From Acetoanaerobium sp041831635 (GTDB taxonomy: Bacteria > Bacillota > Clostridia > Peptostreptococcales > Filifactoraceae): a stretch of 13,673 nucleotides of DNA. The DNA lies in contig JBHASY010000143.1 in NCBI GenBank assembly GCA_041831635.1, positions 1 through 13,673 of the forward strand, read 5' to 3'. Position numbers and translations under genes: made by a program. Each line of letters starts with the position of its first letter. Within the stretch, counting starts at the first letter, position 1. Below are positions 1 to 6,001 of this stretch, piece by piece. The notes under the pieces were generated by a model that was given only the letters and a program-made list of their open reading frames with translations, ran no database searches and was not told the DNA's origin.

Positions 1-699
1 CATCTGGATCACGGCGACAGCTTTGAGCTTTGCAAACAATGTATAGACGACGGATTTTCCTCCGTTATGATAGACGGCTCGGCTCTTCCTTTCGAAGAAA
101 ACATAGCCTTATCTAAAAAAGTCGTAGAGTACGCTCACGATAAAAATGTCACAGTAGAAGCTGAACTTGGAAAGCTTGCAGGAATAGAAGATGATGTAAA
201 TGTATCCGCCGAAGATGCCAAATTCACAGACCCTGACCAAGCTGTAGAGTTCGTAGAAAAAACCGGAGTGGATTCTCTGGCTATTGCTATAGGAACAAGT
301 CACGGAGCCTATAAATTTTCGGGAGAACCTAAACTTGATTTTGCAAGATTAGAGAAAATATCAGCCCTGCTTCCCAACTATCCTTTAGTTCTTCATGGCG
401 CATCTTCTGTTATTCCTAAATATCTTGAAATGTGCAACAAATACGGTGCAGCTATCCCCGGAGCAAAAGGAGTTCCTGAAGATATGTTAAGAGAGGCGGC
501 AAAATGGGGCGTATGCAAGATCAATGTGGATACTGACCTTAGAATGGCTATGACAGCTGCTATCCGCAAAGTTTTGGTAGAGCAGCCTGCCGAGTTCGAC
601 CCTAGAAAATATCTGGGTCCCGGTAGAGAAGCTATCGAAGAAATAGTTCAAAACAAAATTAAAAATGTATTCGGCTGCTCAGGTTCTGCTTTAAAATAG
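1..699 (+). CDS. fba: Class II fructose-bisphosphate aldolase, C-terminal part (5' end outside window)
   Basis: The reading frame is open from the first base and ends at TAG 697-699, giving 232 visible residues. Class II enzymes are usually a little over 300 residues, so roughly the first 80 lie upstream of the window. The enzyme cleaves fructose 1,6-bisphosphate to glyceraldehyde 3-phosphate and dihydroxyacetone phosphate in the cytoplasm (glycolysis and gluconeogenesis). The visible part begins with HLDHG, where D is the catalytic acid and the next H a zinc ligand in class II aldolases. It continues with VEAELG, the zinc-site histidine in TSHGAYKF, the histidine in LVLHGASS, the phosphate-binding KINVDTD stretch, and the family C-terminus EFDPRKYLGPGREAI. 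A longer insertion after LHGASS, up to about KGVPEDML, marks the subtype with an extended loop rather than the short Bacillus FbaA type. The internal ATG at 67 is not the start, because conserved family sequence precedes it. A strong terminator follows directly. Confidence 0.96.
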   Translation, partial: HLDHGDSFELCKQCIDDGFSSVMIDGSALPFEENIALSKKVVEYAHDKNVTVEAELGKLAGIEDDVNVSAEDAKFTDPDQAVEFVEKTGVDSLAIAIGTSHGAYKFSGEPKLDFARLEKISALLPNYPLVLHGASSVIPKYLEMCNKYGAAIPGAKGVPEDMLREAAKWGVCKINVDTDLRMAMTAAIRKVLVEQPAEFDPRKYLGPGREAIEEIVQNKIKNVFGCSGSALK

Positions 700-743
700 A
701 CTATATTTACAATAATATCTTAAATAAGCAAACTGTGGTTGTA

Positions 744-780
744 AAATGCGATTTTCCATTTTGGGGAAAATCGCATTTGT
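744..780 (+). terminator. Intrinsic terminator of the aldolase gene
   Basis: A perfect 14-bp stem pairs AAATGCGATTTTCC (744-757) with its complement (765-778) around a 7-nt loop, and the run TTTGTTTTAT follows. It lies 45 bases after the aldolase stop. It also separates aldolase transcription from the ilv promoter that begins about 50 bases further on. Confidence 0.93.
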
Positions 781-826
781 TTTATAAAAATATTTTAAAA
801 ATTTTTAAAATTTATCAAATTTGATG

Positions 827-855
827 TTGACATTTTGAATTTATTGTACTAAAAT
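827..855 (+). promoter_or_regulatory. Sigma-A-type promoter of the ilv operon
   Basis: TTGACA (827-832), a 17-nt spacer, then TAAAAT (850-855). This is a perfect -35 with a one-mismatch -10 at ideal spacing. Transcription would start near 862, just upstream of the T-box stem I, which fits a leader-controlled operon. Confidence 0.85.
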
Positions 856-865
856 AGCTAAAACA

Positions 866-1143
866 ATCTTTATAAAATGCGTTGATAGAGACAAAACTAT
901 TCACGATGCTATTTACAGAGAGTCGGTGTTGCTGAGAGCCGGCAGTAGTAGAATATAATGATCACTCTTGAGCAATTTCTCCGAACGATTTGTCAATTAG
1001 GAGAAGTCGGATGCCACCGTTAGAAAGGCTAAGGTTGATAGACCTGAATGAAGTGATGACTCTTATGTCATAAATAGGGTGGTACCGCGAATCTTTCGTC
1101 CCTATAAATCTGTTTTTAGATTTATAGATACGGGAGTTTTTTT
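866..1143 (+). promoter_or_regulatory. T-box riboswitch leader, probably tRNA-Ile specific
   Basis: The invariant T-box sequence AGGGTGGTACCGCG lies at 1076-1089. Stem I begins near 880 with a GATAGAG segment. AGAG (887-890) pairs with CTCT (965-968), and TATTC (898-902) pairs with GAATA (951-955). The distal AGAGAGTCGG...GTTGCTGAGAGCCGG carries the usual AG bulge and terminal loop motifs. The 3' side of the specifier loop then spans about 956-964 and contains ATC (961-963), an isoleucine codon followed by AC. The acceptor-pairing bulge TGGT would match a tRNA with discriminator A, which tRNA-Ile has. When tRNA-Ile is uncharged, AGGG...CCCT pairing forms the antiterminator and the operon is read. 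The identity as a T-box is seen directly. The Ile assignment rests on my hand fold plus the downstream ilv genes. GAT, which overlaps it, is the main competing triplet. Confidence 0.95.
1100..1143 (+). terminator. Regulated terminator of the T-box leader
   Basis: CTATAAATCT (1102-1111) pairs perfectly with AGATTTATAG (1118-1127), with nearby CCC (1100-1102) and GGG (1132-1134), and a run of seven T follows (1137-1143). The CCCT at 1100-1103 is shared with the antiterminator half AGGG at 1076-1079, so the two structures exclude each other. Confidence 0.9.
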
Positions 1144-1220
1144 ATTTGCTGTTTAAAAACATTGGTAATTTATACCCATCTAAAGATGAAGTATTATTGA
1201 AAAATTAGGAGGAAATAAAA

Positions 1221-1424
1221 ATGCAAACAAGTGTAAAAGTTAATTTATTTTCAGGTGTTGATTCTGCTCTTAGAGCTGTTACTATGTTAAGAAAAAAAGG
1301 TCTTAAATTTTACGAAATGTCTATCAGCAACGATTTTTTAAATCTTACTATTCCTGTCGAAACTGAAACTATGGTAAGAGCACATCTTTCTAAATTATCT
1401 GATTTAGAAGTGCTAGCCGGTTAA
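1221..1424 (+). CDS. ACT-domain protein, IlvM-like small regulatory subunit of acetolactate synthase
   Basis: This small gene encodes 67 residues with an excellent AGGAGG (1207-1212) eight bases before ATG. The sequence fits a single ACT domain (beta-alpha-beta-beta-alpha-beta). It runs SVKVNLF, then helix VDSALRAVTMLRKKGLKF, then YEMSISNDFLNLTIPV, then helix TMVRAHLSKLSDL, and ends at EVLAG. From memory it resembles E. coli IlvM: a hydrophobic VxV opening, a helix ending in a basic-Gly pair, a Met-x-Ile/Met strand, and a final LxKLxDV-like segment. The usual IlvN/IlvH subunit has about 160-170 residues with a second C-terminal domain, which is absent here. In this family the small subunit stimulates, and in the long forms confers valine inhibition on, the catalytic subunit. 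It is the first gene after the T-box, 120 bases before ilvD and two genes before ilvB, so IlvB is its obvious partner. The assignment is by resemblance and context. A free ACT regulator of another enzyme remains possible. Confidence 0.82.
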   Translation: MQTSVKVNLFSGVDSALRAVTMLRKKGLKFYEMSISNDFLNLTIPVETETMVRAHLSKLSDLEVLAG

Positions 1425-1544
1425 TTTTTTTATTGTATTCATAATGCAATATGCATAATTTTATTCGCAAGAATTTTAAAATATATTATAAAATCTACGA
1501 ACTTATGATTTAAAAATTGTAATAAAACTTTAAGGAGATAAATA

Positions 1545-3203
1545 ATGAATAGTGATAATATAAAAAAAAGTTATACCAGAACCCCCCACAGGTCACTTCT
1601 TAAAGCATTAGGATTGGACGACGATGATTTTAAAAAACCTTTTATAGGAGTAGTAAATGCCTTTAACGAAATCGTGCCGGGTCATATTCATCTGCGCGAA
1701 ATTGCCCAAGAAGTAAAAAACGGTGTCTATGCCGCAGGGGCTATTCCCTTTGAATTTCCTGTTATAACAGTATGTGACGGCCTATCGATGAACCATTATG
1801 GAATGAGGTATTCTCTTCCAAGTCGAGAACTTATAGTCGACAGTATAGAAGTTATGGTAAAAGCACACGCATTTGACGGTCTTGTTATGATTCCAAACTG
1901 TGATAAATCCGTTCCTGCTATGCTTATGGCTGCTGCAAGGCTTAATATTCCTTCGATAATCGTAAGTGGCGGACCTATGCTTAAAGGAAAAGTTGAAAGT
2001 AAAAATCTGGACTTAGTCAGTGCTTTTGAGGCTGTGGGAAGTTTTGTAAATAATAAAATCACATCAGAAGAATTACTTGAAGTGGAAGATACGGCTTGCC
2101 CTACATGTGGTAGCTGCGCTGGAATGTTCACTGCAAACTCTATGAACTGTATTACCGAGGCTCTAGGCATGGGTGTAAAAGGAAACGGAACTGTTCCTGC
2201 TGTAGCATCTAAGAGAAAACTTCTTGCCCGTAAATCAGGTAAGCTAATAGTAGATTTAGTAAACAATAATGTTTTGCCAAGAGATATTATGACTAAAGAA
2301 GCTTTCCAAAATGCACTTACCGTAGATATGGCACTTGGCTGTTCTACTAACACTATTCTTCATTTAACTGCAATAGCAAATGAGGCAAACATCGACTTTG
2401 ATTTATCTTTAGTAGATGAAGTTAGCAAAAAAGTTCCTAACTTATGTAAACTTTCCCCTGCCGGCACTGACCATATAGAGGATCTAAACCTCTGTGGCGG
2501 AATCTATGCTGTTATGCACGAACTTTCTAAAGCAAATTTAATAAATCTAAATGTTAATACTGTATATAGAAAACCTTTAGGAGAACTCATAACCGAGCCT
2601 AAGAGAGGCAGTGTAATAAGAGATATAACTAATCCATACTCTCCTACAGGCGGAATAAAGGTATTATATGGAAACCTTGCTCCTAACGGCTGTGTAGTTA
2701 AAAAATCTGCAGTAGACGAAAAAATGTTTAAGAAAACACTTAATGCCAGAGTTTTTGACTCGGAAGAAGAGGCTGTAAAGCAGATACTGGGTGGAAATAT
2801 CAAACCTGACGATGCAGTAATAATAAGGTATGAAGGCCCTAAAGGCGGACCAGGAATGAGAGAAATGCTATCCCCTACTTCTACTTTATGTGGAATGGGA
2901 TTAGATGACAAAGTTTGCTTAATTACCGACGGACGTTTTTCGGGAGGAAGTAGAGGTGCTGCTATAGGTCACGTATCTCCGGAGGCTGCTGATAACGGTC
3001 CTATCGCCTTTGTCTTAGATGGCGATGTTATTTTGGTTGATATTGATAACGGCAGCATTAACTTGGATTTGGCTGAAGAAGAATTAGACAGACGAAAAAA
3101 TTCTTGTGAATTTAAGATTAAGGCTCCAAAACAAAATGTCGGATACCTAAAAAGATATGCCGCTTTTGTATCTGCATCTTCTGAGGGAGCGATTTATAAA
3201 TAG
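1545..3203 (+). CDS. ilvD: Dihydroxy-acid dehydratase
   Basis: IlvD dehydrates 2,3-dihydroxy-isovalerate and 2,3-dihydroxy-3-methylvalerate to the 2-keto acids that become valine/leucine and isoleucine. It is a cytoplasmic iron-sulfur enzyme. The protein has 552 residues, the normal size, and starts at ATG with AAGGAG (1532-1537) seven bases upstream. Visible motifs are PHRSLLKALG near the N-terminus and VPGHIHL (44-50). CDG at 77-79 includes the Mg-site Asp78. NCDK at 118-121 holds cluster Cys119, Asp120 and the lysine carbamylated in the family. CPTCGSC at 185-191 holds cluster Cys191, and the active-site loop DGRFSGGSRG lies near 462-471. VPGH (not VPC) places it with the E. coli/Bacillus type of IlvD, in which the cluster is [4Fe-4S] and oxygen-labile. 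MNHYGM replaces the more usual MGHxGM. It is the second gene of the T-box operon and is followed by ilvB 17 bases later. Confidence 0.97.
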   Translation: MNSDNIKKSYTRTPHRSLLKALGLDDDDFKKPFIGVVNAFNEIVPGHIHLREIAQEVKNGVYAAGAIPFEFPVITVCDGLSMNHYGMRYSLPSRELIVDSIEVMVKAHAFDGLVMIPNCDKSVPAMLMAAARLNIPSIIVSGGPMLKGKVESKNLDLVSAFEAVGSFVNNKITSEELLEVEDTACPTCGSCAGMFTANSMNCITEALGMGVKGNGTVPAVASKRKLLARKSGKLIVDLVNNNVLPRDIMTKEAFQNALTVDMALGCSTNTILHLTAIANEANIDFDLSLVDEVSKKVPNLCKLSPAGTDHIEDLNLCGGIYAVMHELSKANLINLNVNTVYRKPLGELITEPKRGSVIRDITNPYSPTGGIKVLYGNLAPNGCVVKKSAVDEKMFKKTLNARVFDSEEEAVKQILGGNIKPDDAVIIRYEGPKGGPGMREMLSPTSTLCGMGLDDKVCLITDGRFSGGSRGAAIGHVSPEAADNGPIAFVLDGDVILVDIDNGSINLDLAEEELDRRKNSCEFKIKAPKQNVGYLKRYAAFVSASSEGAIYK

Positions 3204-3220
3204 AGAGGAATGAATATGTA

Positions 3221-4855
3221 TTGAACGGTGCAAAATACCTTCTTGAATGCCTGTCCAAAGAGGGCGTAGATATTGTCTTTGGTTATCCCGGTGGAGCAGT
3301 AATTCCACTTTTTGACGCCTTATACGATTCTGAAGATTTTATACAAATTAGAACCTGTCATGAGCAAGGTGCTTCCCACGCAGCAGATGGCTATGCCAGA
3401 ACTACAGGTAAGGTAGGTGTTTGTATCGCAACCTCCGGTCCGGGTGCTACAAACATAATCACAGGTCTTGCCACTGCTTTTATGGACTCAGTACCTATTG
3501 TTGTTATCACAGGGCAAGTCGGAAAAACATTACTTGGGAAAGATTCTTTTCAAGAAATAGATATCACAGGAATAACTATGGGAATAACAAAACATAATTT
3601 TCTGGTAACAGATGCTAACGACCTGAAAAACGTCGTTTCTAAAGCCTTTTATATAGCCCAAAGCGGAAGACCGGGTCCTGTTCTTATAGATATATCTAAA
3701 GATACTTTTACTCAGGAAATTACTCCTCAGGAATATACCAAAATTGATAAAGTTCCTGACAAAAGACATCTAAATTACCAAAATGAAATCAAGACGGTAG
3801 TAGAGTTAATTAAGTCATCCAAAAAACCTGTGATTTATGCCGGTGGCGGTGTAATAAAAAGCAAATCTTGGGATGCCCTAAATGAACTTGCTACTGAACA
3901 CAACATCCCCGTTGCAAATTCAATTATGGGACTAGGCTCTTTTGATAGAAATTCCGAGTTATCTTATGGCATAGTAGGGATGCATGGAGATAAAGATGCA
4001 AATATGCTTTGCTATGAAAGCGATTTAATATTAGGGATAGGTGTGAGGTTTTCAGATAGAGCCATAGGTAACAGAAATGGCTTTACAAAAAATGCAACTA
4101 TAGTTCATATAGATGTAGATGAAACTGAAATGGGAAAAAATGTCGATGTTTCCTATGAAATTTTAGGAGATTTAACCGAGATTATGAAAGAGATAAGTTC
4201 TTCTCTTAAAGACTACAAATCTCCTCACATAAGGAACAAAGAATATGCCGGAAAAGATTACGATGGTTTTCACCCGAAAAACATACTTACTATAGCCCAA
4301 AAATCTCTACCGGATGACACTATAGTTGTAACCGATGTAGGTCAGCATCAAATGTGGACAGCGAAATTTTGGAAGTTTTCTACCCCTATGAAATTTGCTA
4401 CCTCCGGTGGTCTTGGTACTATGGGATTCGGTATGGGTGCGGCACTGGGTGCAAAACTCGGAAATAAAGACAATCACGTTTTGCTTATAACGGGAGACGG
4501 CTCTTTTAGAATGAATCACCTTGAACTGATCACACTTTCCAGATATAAGGTTCCTATTACTGTTTTGCTTCTTAATAACTCTTCGTTAGGAATGGTAAGG
4601 CAATGGCAAGGTTTATTTTGTAATAAAAGATATTCACAAACAGACATAGACGATGGCTTAAATATAGAATTTTTAGCAAAAGCCTATGGAATAAACTATT
4701 ATAAAGCCTCCGACTTAGATACTTTAGAAAACATTTTAAAAACGCAAAACAATTCCCTGATAAACCTAGTAGAGTGTTTTTTAGACATAGATATAGGTGC
4801 TTACCCTATAGTTCCGCCCGGACAATCCATTGATAATCTAATTACTGATTACTAA
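3221..4855 (+). CDS. ilvB: Acetolactate synthase large (catalytic) subunit
   Basis: IlvB condenses two pyruvates to acetolactate, or pyruvate with 2-ketobutyrate to acetohydroxybutyrate, using thiamine diphosphate and FAD. The 544 residues show the three domains of the family. The ThDP pyrimidine domain (about 1-165) has catalytic Glu48 in RTCHEQGASHAADGYAR. The central FAD domain spans about 185-330. The ThDP pyrophosphate domain (about 365-525) has the GDGS...NNSSLGM signature from about 425 to 455. The following MVRQWQGLF is typical of the anabolic, FAD-containing enzyme rather than the catabolic AlsS. The start chosen is TTG 3221, because no ATG is available in this frame before conserved sequence (NGAKYLLE). 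AGAGG at 3204-3208 lies 12 bases upstream, which is long. A better-spaced ATG (3216) reads only Met-Tyr-stop, and its TGA overlaps the TTG. The 3' end overlaps the convergent transporter gene by 14 bp. Its likely regulatory partner is the ACT protein at 1221. Confidence 0.95.
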   Translation: MNGAKYLLECLSKEGVDIVFGYPGGAVIPLFDALYDSEDFIQIRTCHEQGASHAADGYARTTGKVGVCIATSGPGATNIITGLATAFMDSVPIVVITGQVGKTLLGKDSFQEIDITGITMGITKHNFLVTDANDLKNVVSKAFYIAQSGRPGPVLIDISKDTFTQEITPQEYTKIDKVPDKRHLNYQNEIKTVVELIKSSKKPVIYAGGGVIKSKSWDALNELATEHNIPVANSIMGLGSFDRNSELSYGIVGMHGDKDANMLCYESDLILGIGVRFSDRAIGNRNGFTKNATIVHIDVDETEMGKNVDVSYEILGDLTEIMKEISSSLKDYKSPHIRNKEYAGKDYDGFHPKNILTIAQKSLPDDTIVVTDVGQHQMWTAKFWKFSTPMKFATSGGLGTMGFGMGAALGAKLGNKDNHVLLITGDGSFRMNHLELITLSRYKVPITVLLLNNSSLGMVRQWQGLFCNKRYSQTDIDDGLNIEFLAKAYGINYYKASDLDTLENILKTQNNSLINLVECFLDIDIGAYPIVPPGQSIDNLITDY

Positions 4856-5783
4856 ATCTATCTACATTGCCAACGGGGTCTACATGAATTACGATATCTA
4901 TCCCCGTTTGGCGCATAATGTCTTTTTCTATCTCATCTACTATTGCATGAGCTTGTACCAATTCCAATGTATCCAGCAGTTCAACATGCACCGAACCTAT
5001 AGACCTGCCGGGTCCATAATCGTGTATTCTTAAATCGTGCATACCTACTATGTACTTACTATTCTCAATAAACCCGCATACTTTATTTACCGTTTCTTCT
5101 GATGGAGACTGACCCAAAAGAACATTTACCGTATCTTTAGATATATTAAATCCTGTATACATTATTATCAGAGAAACTATAACTCCCACAAATCCATCTA
5201 CATTTATCTTCAAATAATATCCCGCTACTGTAGACAAAATAACTGCGCTAGTTGCAATAACATCATTGAGACTGTCTGTTGCCGTTGCTTTATTTATGCT
5301 CGAATTTATAGTTTTTCCTATATAAGAATTATACGAAAACATCCATAACTTGATCAAAACGGACATAAGCAAAATAAATATAAGCGTCGAGTTAAATATT
5401 ATCTCCTCAGGATTTCGTACTTTACCTATAGAACTTTTCAAAAGTTCAAAACCTACCAGCATAATTATAAAAGACACTACAAGAGACGACACATATTCTA
5501 TTCTTCCATGACCAAAAGGATGTTCTTCGTCAGGCAAAGAATTACTCATCTTCACTCCCAGTATAGTCACTATAGATGTTCCCATATCCGACAGATTGTT
5601 AAACGCATCTGAAATTATAGCTATACTGTTCATAAACAGCCCTATAGTGAGTTTAAGTATAAATAGAAATAAATTGCACAGTATACCCAAAACACCTGAT
5701 AAAACTCCATAGGACTCTCTTACGTCTTTATTTTCTATATCTTTATAGTTTTTTACAAATCTTTTTATAATCAGTTTTATCAA
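4842..5783 (-). CDS. Cation diffusion facilitator (CDF) family metal transporter
   Basis: CDF proteins export divalent metals across the cytoplasmic membrane in exchange for protons. From the TTG at 5783 the protein has 313 residues. A membrane domain of about six helices (about 25-225) is followed by a cytoplasmic metal-sensing domain (about 225-305) with HDLRIHDYGPG, SVHVELL and VIHVDPV. Helix 2 carries SDAFNNLSD (Asp59, Asn62, Asp66), the loop has the family HPFGHGR (88-94), and helix 5 carries DSLND (Asp170, Asp174). Aspartates rather than histidine in helix 5 argue against the classic HxxxD zinc type and are compatible with manganese or broader specificity, which I cannot settle. Start choice: AAAAGGA (plus-strand TCCTTTT, 5793-5799) sits nine bases before TTG 5783 and gives the family-like N-terminus (M)IKLIIKRFVKNY. 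The in-frame ATG at 5840 has no ribosome binding site and would add 19 atypical residues. The gene has its own promoter and converges on ilvB. Confidence 0.92.
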   Translation of the reverse strand: MIKLIIKRFVKNYKDIENKDVRESYGVLSGVLGILCNLFLFILKLTIGLFMNSIAIISDAFNNLSDMGTSIVTILGVKMSNSLPDEEHPFGHGRIEYVSSLVVSFIIMLVGFELLKSSIGKVRNPEEIIFNSTLIFILLMSVLIKLWMFSYNSYIGKTINSSINKATATDSLNDVIATSAVILSTVAGYYLKINVDGFVGVIVSLIIMYTGFNISKDTVNVLLGQSPSEETVNKVCGFIENSKYIVGMHDLRIHDYGPGRSIGSVHVELLDTLELVQAHAIVDEIEKDIMRQTGIDIVIHVDPVGNVDRFSNQ

Positions 5784-5864
5784 TTGATAACATCCTTTTA
5801 AAAAAAAATTCCACAAGCAAATAAAATTCTTTTTTCCCATTAGTCTAATTTTAAAATCTACATC

Positions 5865-5873
5865 ATTATACCA
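5865..5873 (-). promoter_or_regulatory. Extended -10 promoter for the CDF transporter gene
   Basis: On the minus strand this reads TGGTATAAT, a perfect -10 with the TGn extension. No good -35 is visible upstream, as expected of extended -10 promoters. Transcription would start near 5858, giving a leader of about 75 bases to the preferred TTG start. It lies just downstream of the kinase terminator, so the transporter appears to be a separate transcription unit. Confidence 0.6.
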
Positions 5874-5882
5874 TAAATTCGA

Positions 5883-5930
5883 ATAAAATAAAAAAGGAAA
5901 AGCATAGACTCGTTAGCCTTTTACTTTTCC
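5883..5930 (-). terminator. Intrinsic terminator of the two-component operon
   Basis: On the minus strand GGAAAAG and CTTTTCC form the base of a stem (plus coordinates 5896-5902 and 5924-5930). An inner hairpin AGGCT-AACG-AGTCT sits above it, and the tract TTTTTATTTTATT follows. It lies about 70 bases after the kinase stop codon at 6002. The intervening bases show no gene. Confidence 0.85.
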
Positions 5931-6001
5931 ATACCATAATTTGTTTTACGCTGACGGATGTGCAAATGACATTACGATCGCAATTATCCTGCCAATTTTG
6001 A

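Noticed and set aside
1437..1475. Small inverted repeats (ATGCA-ATA-TGCAT and ATTC-GCAA-GAAT) between the ACT gene and ilvD, considered as an internal terminator or attenuator.
   Set aside because: The stems are only 4-5 bp and AT-rich, and no solid T-tract follows. They are too weak to support a call, though RNA processing there cannot be excluded.
1796..2353. A 185-residue open frame on the strand opposite ilvD, and a 135-residue one at 2504-2911.
   Set aside because: Both lie wholly inside a well-conserved ilvD and have no recognisable domains. They are shadows of the real gene.
1545..3203. Possible loss of a cluster cysteine in IlvD, because the motif near residue 44 reads VPGH instead of VPC.
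   Set aside because: E. coli and Bacillus IlvD also have VPGH at this position. The cluster cysteines 119 and 191 are present, so this is normal for the subtype.
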